This document shows positions 35,873-45,442 of a stretch of 64,000 nucleotides of DNA, piece by piece. Within the stretch, counting starts at the first letter, position 1. Every line of letters begins with the position of its first letter. The translations under genes and the position numbers were made by a program. Under the pieces are notes generated by a model, which saw only the letters and a list, made by a program, of their open reading frames with translations, was not told the DNA's origin and searched no databases. This DNA is from Arthrobacter cheniae (GTDB lineage: Bacteria > Actinomycetota > Actinomycetes > Actinomycetales > Micrococcaceae). Location of the stretch: NCBI RefSeq assembly GCF_003602275.1, contig NZ_QZVT01000013.1:1-64000 (forward strand), in the 5' to 3' direction.

Positions 35873-36342
35873 GCATCATCCGATCCGTGCGAACACAAAG
35901 CACGGCGAATCCGTAGCGCTCGATACCTGGGTAGATGGCCCGAGACTGCTGCCGGAACATACATCCAAAAAGGCCATCGGCCTAAGAACGCCAAAACCGT
36001 CGAAGTCCCTCACCTCGCGGCCACTGGTCGAGGCGCGGTCGCCGGCGTCGGCGTCGGCGTCGGCGTCGGAGCGGCCTAAGCCAGTACCGCAGTTCGCGCT
36101 CGGTACTGGGGTTCCCAATCGCCATCCATGTTCCGCTCATGGTTTTCGCCGCAGTGACGTCATCGGCAACCCAAGACGGGAGCTGGGGACCAGTCAGACC
36201 AGCTAGCATCGGGACTTTTGACCCTAGGTCGGTGGGCGGCGGGCGACGAGGCTTGGGCTCATGGTCACTCTTCGCACGCTCGGCAGTATCGCCTCAAGGC
36301 GGGCTGGCAGTAACTGGTTCCGCAGGTCTGCAGGGGTGCAGG
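35873..36342. other. Intergenic with a GGCGTC tandem repeat
   Basis: Four perfect copies of GGCGTC lie at 36044-36067. They sit at the end of a plus-strand frame that reads PETAAGTYIQKGHRPKNAKT then a Val-Gly repeat and stops, possibly the 3' end of a lost gene. No complete gene. A long in-frame extension of the ABC ATPase reaches 36139 but its residues look random. Confidence 0.5.
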
Positions 36343-37320
36343 GTGGATGAGGCGTTAGTTCGTGTCGAGCATTTTCGGATGGATTTCGGGCAGGCGACGG
36401 TCGTGGAGGATCTCTCGTTCGAGGTCCGAGCCGGGGAGACGTTCGGGTTCTTGGGCAGCAACGGATCCGGAAAGACCACGACCATCCGTGCGCTGCTGGG
36501 AATCTATCAGCCGACCTCGGGGAACCTCCACATCAAAGGCCGGCCCTTCCGGCCTGAGGAAGGCGGCCGGCTCGGCTACCTGCCCGAGGAGCGGGGCCTG
36601 TATAAGAAGGAAAAGGTTATTGACACGATGACCTACTTCGGGCGGCTGAAGGGCCTTAGTCGGGATCAGGCCCGCACCTGGTCGATGGGTTACCTGGAGC
36701 GGGTTGCCCTAGCCGACAAGGCATCATCCCGGTTGGACAAGCTCTCCGGCGGCCAGCAGCAGAAAGTCCAGTTGGGGGTGACAATCATGAATTCCCCCGA
36801 ACTGCTGATCCTGGATGAGCCCACGAAGGGTTTTGATCCAGTGAACCGGCACCTGCTCATGGACATCATCGAGGAACAGAGACTTCAGGGGGCGACCGTG
36901 GTCATGGTCACCCACCAGATGGAGGAAGTCGAGCGGCTCTGTGACCGGGTGATCCTGCTCAAGAACGGGCGCGCCGAGGCATACGGCACCATCGACGCAG
37001 TGCAGAACCAGTACTGGGGCCGGAGTGTCCGCCTGACATATACGGGCACCATCCCGGCCTCGAATCTGTATGAGCCGATACGGGTGGGCCACAACGACGC
37101 CGAACTGTCCCTGGCCGATGACCAGGACGAAGCCGACGTCCTGCGCCAGCTCGTCCAGGCCGGAGTCAGGGTCCGCAGTTTCACCACCGCGAAAACCTCC
37201 CTGGAGGATATCTTCCTGCAGGTCTACGGGGACCAGAACGAGCATCCCGGCACTGGTTCCAGGCAGGCGTCAAGCCATCGCGCCGGCGAGCCCACTACCC
37301 TGCAACCGGCGGGAGCGTAA
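36343..37320 (+). CDS. ABC exporter ATP-binding protein (NatA-like)
   Basis: A 325-aa ATPase. Walker A is GSNGSGKTTT (residues 38-47), Q-loop region YLPEERGLYKKEKVIDTMTY, signature KLSGGQQQKVQLG, Walker B ELLILDEPTKGFDPV, and H-loop VMVTHQ. A C-terminal DUF4162-type extension follows (TSLEDIFLQVYG). The GTG at 36343 (VDEALVRVEHF) has GGGGTG-rich upstream sequence and begins the family homology. Pairs with the permease 6 nt downstream to export sodium, a drug or a peptide; substrate not predictable. Confidence 0.88.
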   Translation: MDEALVRVEHFRMDFGQATVVEDLSFEVRAGETFGFLGSNGSGKTTTIRALLGIYQPTSGNLHIKGRPFRPEEGGRLGYLPEERGLYKKEKVIDTMTYFGRLKGLSRDQARTWSMGYLERVALADKASSRLDKLSGGQQQKVQLGVTIMNSPELLILDEPTKGFDPVNRHLLMDIIEEQRLQGATVVMVTHQMEEVERLCDRVILLKNGRAEAYGTIDAVQNQYWGRSVRLTYTGTIPASNLYEPIRVGHNDAELSLADDQDEADVLRQLVQAGVRVRSFTTAKTSLEDIFLQVYGDQNEHPGTGSRQASSHRAGEPTTLQPAGA

Positions 37321-37326
37321 CCCCAA

Positions 37327-38574
37327 ATGGCCCGCCACAACCTCTCCACCGTCGTCTCGTTCGAGTTCTTCCGCACCATCACCAAGTCCCGGTTCTGGAT
37401 CGGAACCCTGTCCGTGCCGGTCGTCATGGGCATCGTCATAGCCCTGATCTACCTGTCCAATTCCTCCACCAGCGCCGCCACCGATGCCCGGGGCGACGCG
37501 CAGTTCAGCATCTCCTACACGGACGCCTCCGGGTTTATCACCCCCGAGCAGGCCGCCGCATTCGGCGCCGAACCAGCACCCGCCCAAGAGCAGGCGATTG
37601 CCGCAGTGAGGAACGAGTCCCTGGACGCGTACTTCGTCTTTCCCGTTAACCCGGTCACCCAACCGATCCGGGTGTATGGGGTGGATGAGGGAATTTTCGA
37701 GAACGGGAAGTACTCCGCCGTCGCCCAAGCGATGCTCGACACCGCGGTCCAGGCCCGCATCGAGGACCCGGCCGTGGTGGCCCTGACCCAGGCCGAGCCC
37801 GTGGTGGAGGTCATCACCTACGCCGACGGTGCCGAAGCCGAAGCCGGTGGTATCAACGCGATCATCCCGCCGATGTTCTACATCGTGATCTTCTACGCCC
37901 TGATCGTCCTCCTCGCCGGGCAGATGCTCGCCTCCACCCTCGAGGAGAAGGAGAACAGGGTCACCGAGATGATCCTGACCACCCTGAACCCCACCACCCT
38001 CATCAGCGGCAAAGTCATTTCCCTGTTTCTGCTCGGAGCCCTGCAGATCATCCTGTTCTCCGCACCGATGATCATCGGGTACCTGTTCTTCCGCCAACAG
38101 ATCCACATTCCCGACGTCGATCTCTCGACCCTGATCTTCGACCCGCAGACCATAACCGTCGGATTCCTCCTCATGGTCGGAGGTTTCAGTCTTTTCACCA
38201 CCACTCTCGTGGCCCTGGGGACGATCATGCCCACCGCCAAGGAAGCCCGGAACTTCATGGGCATCATGATCGCCCTGCTCTTCGTGCCCGCCTACGCGGT
38301 GCCCCTGATCGTCTCCAACCCCCAGGCCCTCATCGTGCAGCTCTTCACCTACTTCCCCTACTCGGCACCGGTGACCGCGATGCTGCGCAACGGATTCGGG
38401 TCCCTGGACCTCCTTGAAGCCGGAATCGTCATCTCGATCCTGTTCATCGGATCCGCGATCATGCTCCGCCTGGCCGTGAAACTCTTCCAATACGGCTCCA
38501 TTTCCTACACCTCCAGAATCAGCCTCACGAAAGCCCTCTCCCCCAAACGCCGTCCGGCACCAGCGCACACCTGA
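37327..38574 (+). CDS. ABC exporter permease (NatB/ABC-2 type)
   Basis: A 415-aa membrane protein of the ABC-2 family. One N-terminal helix (IGTLSVPVVMGIVIALIYLS), a large extracytoplasmic loop of about 140 residues, then a five-to-six-helix bundle starting at MFYIVIFYALIVLLAGQMLA, with the conserved EEKENRVTEMILTTL cytoplasmic segment. It forms the channel for the NatA-like ATPase encoded directly upstream. ATG 37327 lies 6 nt after that gene's stop, with GGGAG inside its end. Confidence 0.88.
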   Translation: MARHNLSTVVSFEFFRTITKSRFWIGTLSVPVVMGIVIALIYLSNSSTSAATDARGDAQFSISYTDASGFITPEQAAAFGAEPAPAQEQAIAAVRNESLDAYFVFPVNPVTQPIRVYGVDEGIFENGKYSAVAQAMLDTAVQARIEDPAVVALTQAEPVVEVITYADGAEAEAGGINAIIPPMFYIVIFYALIVLLAGQMLASTLEEKENRVTEMILTTLNPTTLISGKVISLFLLGALQIILFSAPMIIGYLFFRQQIHIPDVDLSTLIFDPQTITVGFLLMVGGFSLFTTTLVALGTIMPTAKEARNFMGIMIALLFVPAYAVPLIVSNPQALIVQLFTYFPYSAPVTAMLRNGFGSLDLLEAGIVISILFIGSAIMLRLAVKLFQYGSISYTSRISLTKALSPKRRPAPAHT

Positions 38575-38818
38575 TCTGGAACACACGCCACTTGGCGCCT
38601 CAACCACCGCGTATTTGCCCGGTCGCGGCACCTGCAGCCGGGTGCCCGTCATGCGAGGGTTCCCTCCCCGCCGGACTCGGGTCTTTCGGCCCTGACTTCC
38701 GGGTTCGTCGCTGGCTACCGTGGAGAGCAAGGCTTTCCAGAGCCGCACGAACCACCCAACTGTGTAACAGCGAACCAGCACCGAGGCAGGCGCCCCACAA
38801 CCGCATCATCCGTTCAGG

Positions 38819-40438
38819 ATGAATCTTGGGACTCACCTGTCGCGTGCATCCAAGCCTCTCAGGAACGATGAAGACGGGCGTGGTGGGGCGGTCGCCTCGC
38901 CACCGTCCAGGACGCGAGTCGACATGCAATTGGTTCAAGAACACACCATCCCCTCTCCCCTATCGAAGAATTTTCCCCTTCGCCTGCTGGTTGGCGTGCT
39001 GGTGGTCCTGCTCGCGGGACTCATGGCGGGGTGGCTCCTGCCGCGCGGGCCGGTGACAACTGCGGCCGCGGTCCTTACCCTGGCAGTGGCCCTGATGGCG
39101 GGACTGGGGGCGGGCTGGCTCGCCCGGACCGCGTGGATCCTGCTGATCGCCCCGGTCACGTTCATGGGTGTCTTCGAGCTGGCGCGCATCCGCGTCGACG
39201 GTCCGACGGTGGACGGCATCGACCTCAGCGGGACCTACGGCATCATCGCGCTGGTCGGCGGCCGGGGAATCGACGCGCTCCTGATGCTCCTGCCGTTGAT
39301 CGTCGGCTGTGGCTGGGGTCTCGTTCTGGCGCGGCGGTACGGCCGTCCCGTGCGGTCCGGCGTCCGCGGGCGCCCTTTGGTCCGCTTCGGTGTGCTGGCC
39401 ATCGCGACGGCCGCTGTGATCGTGCTCGCCGCGGGTCTCATCCGCCCTGCGTCCACCCCGGCGATCATCGGAGCTGATGGGCCAGTGGCGGGGAGCATCG
39501 CCGAGATCGTCGACGTACCGGTCGGCGGCCATGACCAGGCTATTCTGCTCCGCGGTGCCTCTACCGAAGCCCCCGTCCTGCTGTATCTGGAGGGAGGACC
39601 CGGAGGCACCGGTATCGGTCGGATCCGCAACTCCGGCCAGGACCTGGAGCAGGACTTCGTCGTCGCCACCTGGGACCAGAGAGGCACGGGAAAGTCCAAT
39701 GACGCGCTGGAGCCGACGTCCACCCTGACCGTCGAGCAGATGGTGAAGGACACGCTCGAAGTCACCGAGTACCTCCGGAGCCGATTCGGTGAGCAGAAGA
39801 TTTATCTGGTCGGCAGCTCCTGGGGAACAATACTGGGGACCCTGGCGGTCCAACGCTCCCCCGGGTTGTTCCACGCCTATGTCGGCACCGGCCAGATGGT
39901 CGATCCGTTCGAAACCGACCAGTTGATGTATGCCGAAAGCCTGAAAGACGCGCAGGCCCGTGGCGACGACGACACGGTGACGGCATTGCAGGACCTCGGC
40001 GAGCCACCCTACGAGAACACCCTGGACTACCCCGTGGCCATCGCCTCGAACCCGAAGCTGATGAACTTCCAGCACGGGTCCGATTTCAGTGCGTCATCGG
40101 GATACCCCTTCAGTTTCTTCGTCGGCGAATACACTCTCCTGGAGCAACTGCGCGGAATGGCTGCGATCGCGGAGACCTTCGACGTCCTGTACCCGCAACT
40201 GAGCCGCACGGACTTCCGCACCGACGTCACCACGCTCGACGTCCCCGTCTACATCGTCGAGGGCCGATACGAAGCAGCCGGACGGGAAACACTGGCGCGG
40301 GAGTGGTACGACCTCCTTGCCGCCCCCACCAAGGACTACATCCGGTTCCCCGACTCGGGGCACACACCACCGTTCGACGAACCCGGACAATTCGCCAAAC
40401 TCATGTCCGACATCCTCACGGCAACGAAGGCCCCGTGA
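38819..40438 (+). CDS. Membrane-anchored alpha/beta hydrolase (proline iminopeptidase-like)
   Basis: Up to 539 aa. The N-terminal third has about five membrane helices (LLVGVLVVLLAGLMAGWLLP, AAVLTLAVALMAGLGAGWLA, LVRFGVLAIATAAVIVLAAG). The rest is an alpha/beta hydrolase of the peptidase S33 type: oxyanion region YLEGGPGG, WDQRGTGKS, nucleophile elbow GSSWGT (S334), and a late SGHTPPFDEPGQF with the catalytic His. The catalytic domain should face outside. The start could be ATG 38819 or 38924 (MQLVQEHT); neither has a strong ribosome site. The antisense open frame here is a shadow. Confidence 0.83.
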   Translation: MNLGTHLSRASKPLRNDEDGRGGAVASPPSRTRVDMQLVQEHTIPSPLSKNFPLRLLVGVLVVLLAGLMAGWLLPRGPVTTAAAVLTLAVALMAGLGAGWLARTAWILLIAPVTFMGVFELARIRVDGPTVDGIDLSGTYGIIALVGGRGIDALLMLLPLIVGCGWGLVLARRYGRPVRSGVRGRPLVRFGVLAIATAAVIVLAAGLIRPASTPAIIGADGPVAGSIAEIVDVPVGGHDQAILLRGASTEAPVLLYLEGGPGGTGIGRIRNSGQDLEQDFVVATWDQRGTGKSNDALEPTSTLTVEQMVKDTLEVTEYLRSRFGEQKIYLVGSSWGTILGTLAVQRSPGLFHAYVGTGQMVDPFETDQLMYAESLKDAQARGDDDTVTALQDLGEPPYENTLDYPVAIASNPKLMNFQHGSDFSASSGYPFSFFVGEYTLLEQLRGMAAIAETFDVLYPQLSRTDFRTDVTTLDVPVYIVEGRYEAAGRETLAREWYDLLAAPTKDYIRFPDSGHTPPFDEPGQFAKLMSDILTATKAP

Positions 40439-40894
40439 CCGGACTTCCACGGGAGCGACCCTTCCCGCACACGGATGATTTTGGTGCGGAAGTGCCGTTG
40501 TGCGCGGCATCGAGGATGCCGCAGCCGCTTCTCCTGACGTGCTCCGGGTTCCGCCGCGAGTGCGCGATGCAGCGTCAGTTGGCCCGGGACCTGGAACACC
40601 ACGTGGAGTACGCCCGCCCCCAAGACAGGGCGAACGAGGCGATGAAGAAGGTGATCAGCGAACGGACCGGCATCCCGATCGGTCTCGACGCTGCGGTGCT
40701 GTGCTGGTACTCCCGGTTGTGCTGGCCATGACTACACCCTCTTCTGCATCCGGCCACCTCCCGAAGCTGGCGGGGCCGTCCTACACGTCGAGCTTCGTTT
40801 GGGCTTGGGGCCTTCAGCCGCGGCAATGGGATGTCTGGAACATCTGAAGTACGCAGGACGGTGTCGCACCCGGTGCGACGGGCTGCCGGTCCGA
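40439..40894 (-). other. Intergenic with a possible CPBP-protease N-terminal relic
   Basis: On the minus strand ATG 40673 opens MPVRSLITFFIASFALSWG, which looks like the first helix of a CPBP-family membrane protease, but the frame turns to unrelated sequence and stops at 40575. No more of the domain (EExxxR motif) is found nearby. Otherwise nothing recognised. Confidence 0.35.
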
Positions 40895-42073
40895 TCAGGC
40901 CTGTGTTTCGGCGAGGTCCTTGACCGTGGTCGACGTCACCGCGGGCGGGGGTGGTGTGGTGACTCCTTCGCTCCGGGTGCGGTGCCATGGCCGCTGGCTG
41001 TGAATCGCCAGAAGCTGTGCTCCAAGGCCGATCAACACCATGGCGGCCCATACCGCGACGTTCAGCCACGGAATGTGCAGCGCGACAATGAGGATGGCAC
41101 CACCGACGAGAGCCTTCACGACGGGAGGTTGGTTGCCCCGGAACAGGAGCCGCCCGATGTAGTACGCGCCGTAGACGAATGTTGCGAGTGTGAGGGTGAG
41201 CCACACCAATAGGCCCGCAAGCGCGAGGGGTGCCCCGATGATCGTCACCAGGATGACCAGCAACGCAATGGGGACGGTGATGGAGGCCACGAGCCCGACG
41301 AGTAGCGCTTTCCAGGGCGCCGGAACGAGGTGATCGGTCACCCGGTGCAACAAGCGCGGAAGGAGCAGTCCCGTAAGGGCCGTAATGACGCTCAACGCGA
41401 CCAGCGCATAAAGCAACCCGAGGAACCAGCTGCCGAACAGGGCCCAGGGCGAGACTTCGACGGTGGGTGATTGCGACGACTCGACTCGCTCCACAGTGCC
41501 ACTGACTGCGCCTTCGGCGATGCGCGCGTCGATGTCGCTGTTGTAGGTGACGTTGCCCCCGACTGATCCGTCGATGGTGAGGTTTTCGGTACTGACCAGC
41601 ACATCCCGCCCCACCGGCCCGGCGATTGTTATCTCTTGTGCGGCACCCACTACATCGTCACCGAACGAGCCTGTATCGCTGACATTGACGGTCGCCGCGA
41701 AGATGGTTCCGCTGCGCGAGATGTCACCGTTGATCGTCACGTTGTCCCCGGCAAGACGGACGTTGCCGTCAACGTTCCCGGTGATGGTGATGCTCTGGGC
41801 TGCCGCGATCACGTCACCCGTAATGTCGCCGGTGATGGTAACGCTCTGGCCGGCCGCATACACGTCCCCATCAACATCGTTCGTGATGTTCACGGCCGAG
41901 GCACTGTAAAGCTGTGGGCCTTCACCGTCATTTACCACGAAAGGCGCGGTCGGCGCGGAAAGCGAGCTCGACGTCGAGGAAGCGGCGGCTGAGCCCGGCC
42001 CCATAGTGAGAACTAGAATCCCCGTCGCGAGAATCGTGGCGACGGCCCTCCTGGTATGTGACAGAAGTTCCAT
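40895..42073 (-). CDS. Bactofilin-like beta-helix membrane protein
   Basis: A 392-aa exported membrane protein. A signal peptide (AVATILATGILVLTM ... GSAAA) is followed by about 150 residues of parallel beta-helix repeats with the period ITGDITGDVIAAAQSITITG, NVDGNVRLAGDNVTINGDIS, typical of polymer-forming cytoskeletal/bactofilin-like domains. Four to five membrane helices come next (FGSWFLGLLYALVALSVITA onward) and a Ser/Thr/Pro-rich tail. The beta-helix would be outside the cell. Function unknown; an envelope-organising role is plausible. Single gene. Confidence 0.82.
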   Translation of the reverse strand: MELLSHTRRAVATILATGILVLTMGPGSAAASSTSSSLSAPTAPFVVNDGEGPQLYSASAVNITNDVDGDVYAAGQSVTITGDITGDVIAAAQSITITGNVDGNVRLAGDNVTINGDISRSGTIFAATVNVSDTGSFGDDVVGAAQEITIAGPVGRDVLVSTENLTIDGSVGGNVTYNSDIDARIAEGAVSGTVERVESSQSPTVEVSPWALFGSWFLGLLYALVALSVITALTGLLLPRLLHRVTDHLVPAPWKALLVGLVASITVPIALLVILVTIIGAPLALAGLLVWLTLTLATFVYGAYYIGRLLFRGNQPPVVKALVGGAILIVALHIPWLNVAVWAAMVLIGLGAQLLAIHSQRPWHRTRSEGVTTPPPPAVTSTTVKDLAETQA

Positions 42074-42444
42074 TTCAATGCCTCTCTCGCGCCTGGGCAG
42101 CCCGTACTCGAATTCGCCCTATCGGATGCCGCAGGCGGTTGTGTCCGGTGAGTTGCAAGTCTCGTGGGCTGCACACGCCGCCACGGCGATTAGGATCAGT
42201 TTTCCAGCGAGATTTCCTCTGCGGCAGGGTCGAAGGTCCCGACACTGCCATCACCTGATTCACTGCACAGGAGGCGTAGCACATGGGCCATGAATGCCTG
42301 GTCGTGCGTCGGGCGGCGGAAGCACACAGCACCAGGAACGAGAACGGCGGTGCTCACCGCGATACCGAAGGTTGGGGATTTCACTACTCACGTCGGGGTG
42401 ATCCTCCTGACCTCTGTAGCAATCTCTTGTTCTGGTTACCCGAT
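42074..42444. other. Intergenic, no supported gene
   Basis: A minus-strand frame of 62 codons (GTG 42384 to 42196) begins with a hydrophobic segment (FGIAVSTAVLVPGAVCF) that could be a signal peptide, but it has no ribosome site or known homologue. The bactofilin-like gene's promoter must lie in this stretch. Confidence 0.4.
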
Positions 42445-43581
42445 TCAGATCCACAGGCGTGGCTGCAGGAGCATCGTGACCGGCATGGACCCAAGCAGCC
42501 GCTGCTCCTCTGCGAAAGTGGTGCGCTCATCAAGGAAATCAAGGACGAGATCAGCGTCTCCAGAGGTGAACGCGGCCTTCATGAACTGCACCGCCTGTTC
42601 GGGATCGTGCTTCCACATCCTGAGGACAGGCTTGTCGTACCAACGGAAACGTGGGGACGGCCGGGGAACATCAGCTGATCCCGTGGTCGCAAGGGAGGAG
42701 GCGATGTGTTGGGTTTGACGCAGGATCCGGGTGAAGCCGTATCCCGTGGTGGCCTTGACAGCTCCGGAGGGCGTTCCTATACGCACATGGCGGCCGCGGG
42801 AAGGACTCGAGCGAATACCCAAGGGGATGCACCCCCGCTCCACGGACAAGGTGGAAAACTCGCTCACGCCCCAGACCTCGCGGAGGTAGGCCGACGTCGC
42901 CTGTTCGAACGAGAATTCCGGGCCCGGTCTCCTACCTGGCATGATCCGGGTGACCTCGATGAAGGCTTCTCGGTCTGATACCGGCAGAACACAGTGGAAA
43001 TGCACGGGGTTGTGGTTCCCGGATCGGAAGTCGATAAACGTGGCAATGGATGGGTCGAAGGACTCGTGCGGAGTCCTTATTCGTCGGACCTCCCCCGACA
43101 TGAGCAGTGGTGCCTTGATCCCGGGCGGGGGCACGGTGCTGTCGAAGCAGTAGGACGCCGTGAGTAGCCGACCATCGGAGAGGGCCACCTCCACAGAGCC
43201 TCTATGGGCTCGTACTCGTGAAATCTGAGCGTCAAGACGCGTGACGTGAGGGTTGGCGTCGATGACGTCGTCGAGGCATCGGAAGACGGTCCGAGAGGAG
43301 GTGAGGCACAGGCGGTGGCGCGTGAGCGGCAGAACCCGCTGAGCAGATCCTGCATCGACTGCGAGGCTCATGAACGTGGCTACGGGTACCAGGGGCAACG
43401 GGAGTGCCTTGTCGTGCCAGTAGATCAGGGAACGGTGCGCGTAGTGATCTCCGGCGTCGTCGACGATGAGGATCCGGGTCCCGGTCAGCGCTGGTTCCCG
43501 GCTCAGGAAACAAGCGAGGCTACGCCCGGCAAGTCCACCCCCGGCGATAATGACGTCGTACTCCTGCGCTCGGTGGGTCAT
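42445..43581 (-). CDS. crtY-like: Lycopene beta-cyclase family protein (CrtY-like)
   Basis: A 378-aa FAD/NAD(P)-dependent cyclase. The N-terminal dinucleotide motif is DVIIAGGGLAGRSLA, and the family signature GTPSGAVKATTGYGFTRI is intact. Further cyclase landmarks are SLIYWHDKALPL, FIEVTRIMPG and VLDFLDERTTFAEE. It would close the ends of lycopene to beta rings at the membrane. ATG 43581 (MTHRAQEYDVIIAGG) has GGAAGGAACC upstream; the frame opens 10 codons earlier. No other carotenoid gene lies in the window, so it must act on lycopene made elsewhere or be a displaced orphan. Confidence 0.83.
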   Translation of the reverse strand: MTHRAQEYDVIIAGGGLAGRSLACFLSREPALTGTRILIVDDAGDHYAHRSLIYWHDKALPLPLVPVATFMSLAVDAGSAQRVLPLTRHRLCLTSSRTVFRCLDDVIDANPHVTRLDAQISRVRAHRGSVEVALSDGRLLTASYCFDSTVPPPGIKAPLLMSGEVRRIRTPHESFDPSIATFIDFRSGNHNPVHFHCVLPVSDREAFIEVTRIMPGRRPGPEFSFEQATSAYLREVWGVSEFSTLSVERGCIPLGIRSSPSRGRHVRIGTPSGAVKATTGYGFTRILRQTQHIASSLATTGSADVPRPSPRFRWYDKPVLRMWKHDPEQAVQFMKAAFTSGDADLVLDFLDERTTFAEEQRLLGSMPVTMLLQPRLWI

Positions 43582-44041
43582 CAGTAGGAGGTTCCTTCCA
43601 GATGTGGGCATCTCTGCGGCCGCTTCCAGAGACCATCAGCGAGTCCTGGGGCCGATTGTCCTGACCGGACGAGCGACGGTAGCTTGAGCATGCCGTGCAC
43701 CAACAGGGTACAAAGTACCGACCCGGCCGGCGGATCCTTGCGAGGGGTGCCGTTGGGCCCATTTCTCACAGGCTGCCGATCGGTGACAAAGCGGCCAAGA
43801 GCATCGGGACCCGCGGAACCGGTACCGACGGCGCGGTCGCCAGCTACACCGCCAGGATCCCCTTGCCGCTAAAACACCTTCGGCACGGTCATCGAAGACA
43901 TACTTGCACCATGCCGAGTCGCCCGAGAACGAGCCCAGCGACTCGCTCGTGCGCCAGAGGATTGCCTCTCGCCCTAGTTTCACAAACAACCAGATCCTGA
44001 ACGGCGACACGCAATGAGATTTGAACCAGTCGCGGTTGAAC
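43582..44041. other. Intergenic, no gene recognised
   Basis: Frames on both strands are shadows or random. The region must hold the cyclase promoter on the minus strand; I see no clear box. Confidence 0.45.
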
Positions 44042-44914
44042 CTACATCTGCATCTGTACCTGCGCGGCCAGATACCGGAGTGCTTGCGCGTCATTTTCAG
44101 TGAAGGTCCGTGATCGGTCATCCATGAGGCAGAGGGCGCCGATGCGCCAGCCGCCCGCGGTGCAGACAGGGTGCCCGGCGTAGAAGCGGACCCCGGGTCT
44201 GCCAGCGACGAGGGGATGATCTCGCCACTCCGGGTCGGTGCTGGCATCAGCAATGACAAGGGTACGGTCCTGCTCGATGGTCCTCGCGCACAGGGAGAGG
44301 TTCCGGGGAAGGTCCTGACCCAGAGACCCGACGACGGATTTGATGACCTGCAAATCCTCCGTGATCAGGGTGATCGACGCCGAACTAACCCCGAAATGAT
44401 CCCGGGCCTGCCGGGTGATCCGGTCGAAGCGTTCCTCCGCCCCGGACTCGAGCAACCGTGATTCGTACAACGCGTGCAGGCGCCGGAACTCGACATCATT
44501 CAGATGAGGATCGCACCCAAACGGATCCGTGGCGTGAGCGGCACTAAAGGCAACGGTTCCGGAGCTGGTGCTGTGGTCCCCAACGGGTGAGGCACTGAAG
44601 TCGTACCGGTCAGGGGAGAGGGTCAGGGGGCGAAGGTAATCGCTGTGCCCGGAAAGGGACGCCGAGTACTGGTCACTGTAATGTGCACCATCGGCAGTGG
44701 ATCCGGTGCTGTCGAGCAGCTCATTCACCGCCTGAGCCAGCAAGTCTCGCTGCGGCGCCGGGAGCATCATGATGCCGGAAAAGTACCCTTCGACCTCCAA
44801 CTCATCAGCATCCCCAGCAAGAGCCAAGAACGTCATGAAGATATCCTCAAGGCCCAGGCCGGCTGCCCGTACAGTCTGGATCGCGCTCCACTGCTGCACA
44901 TACTCATCCAGCAC
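44042..44914 (-). CDS. GAF-domain sensory protein
   Basis: A 290-aa protein. N-terminal helical segment of about 70 residues (VEGYFSGIMMLPAPQRDLLA, QAVNELLDS), a Ser-rich linker, then a GAF domain (DVEFRRLHALYESRLLESGA, FGVSSASITLITEDLQVIKS, SLCARTIEQDRTLVIADAST, RFYAGHPVCTAGGWRIGALC). The sequence LPRNLSLCARTI is typical of GAF domains used in redox or light-type sensing. No output domain such as ANTAR or HTH is fused. GTG 44914 has GGAGGACGAGAA upstream. The N-terminal segment recurs as a relic at 30.2 kb. Confidence 0.83.
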   Translation of the reverse strand: MLDEYVQQWSAIQTVRAAGLGLEDIFMTFLALAGDADELEVEGYFSGIMMLPAPQRDLLAQAVNELLDSTGSTADGAHYSDQYSASLSGHSDYLRPLTLSPDRYDFSASPVGDHSTSSGTVAFSAAHATDPFGCDPHLNDVEFRRLHALYESRLLESGAEERFDRITRQARDHFGVSSASITLITEDLQVIKSVVGSLGQDLPRNLSLCARTIEQDRTLVIADASTDPEWRDHPLVAGRPGVRFYAGHPVCTAGGWRIGALCLMDDRSRTFTENDAQALRYLAAQVQMQM

Positions 44915-45043
44915 TTCTCGTCCTCCGCCGACTTCGTCCGTACGTTCCTGGGTGTCCCTTTGTCTCCCGGGGACGCCCCTCTGCTTCCGGGTGCCGGTCA
45001 GAAGTAGGATCTCCTGTTCTTGGTGCGTTCGGCAGCAGCGTCT

Positions 45044-45442
45044 TCATGCTCGCAGTGCCAGGTGCGCTATTGGTTGTTGGTGCAACCAGGCAAGGGCCTC
45101 GTCCCGGTCCTCGAAATACTCGATGAGGTAGGAGGGTCTATGAACTGCCTGGAAGTGCGTGATGAGCACCTTCTCCACAGGGGAACGGCCAACTGCTGCG
45201 ACTATCGGTACGTCCCTCAGCCCGGCGAGCAGGTTAAGAGCCTGCCGGGTCAGGGTGACCATGCTGTTGAGATCGACCAGCATCAGGGAGCAATCACGAG
45301 CGCTCAGTGGTTGCATGGAGTCCACAAGCGCCCAGACGTCCTCGACGGTTACGTGGGAGGATTCCGCCCATCGCAGCGTCAGCACACCCTCCTCGGCGCG
45401 CTCGAGCTGAAACTTCCCAGCGATGATCGGTGATGCCGCCAT
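45044..45442 (-). CDS. STAS/SpoIIAA-like protein
   Basis: A 132-aa protein with the beta-alpha layout of SpoIIAA-like/DUF7793 proteins: LERAEEGVLTLRWAESSHVT, LMLVDLNSMVTLTRQALNLL, then VEKVLITHFQAVHRPSYLIE and YFEDRDEALAWLHQ. ATG 45442 is preceded by GAGGAG; an in-frame start 29 codons earlier gives unlikely residues. It is divergent from the TetR gene, with a perfect palindrome between them. Possibly a signalling partner of the nearby GAF protein (inference). Confidence 0.7.
   Translation of the reverse strand: MAASPIIAGKFQLERAEEGVLTLRWAESSHVTVEDVWALVDSMQPLSARDCSLMLVDLNSMVTLTRQALNLLAGLRDVPIVAAVGRSPVEKVLITHFQAVHRPSYLIEYFEDRDEALAWLHQQPIAHLALRA

Noticed and set aside
36139-36342. N-terminal extension of the ABC ATPase
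   Set aside because: In frame but without ATPase homology; GTG 36343 with upstream GGGGTG fits better.
37270-38781. 503-codon minus-strand open frame
   Set aside because: It lies entirely antisense to the NatB-like permease and is extremely rich in Gly, Asp, His and Glu, the mark of a high-GC shadow frame.
38960-40075. 371-codon minus-strand open frame
   Set aside because: Antisense to the alpha/beta hydrolase; composition is shadow-like.
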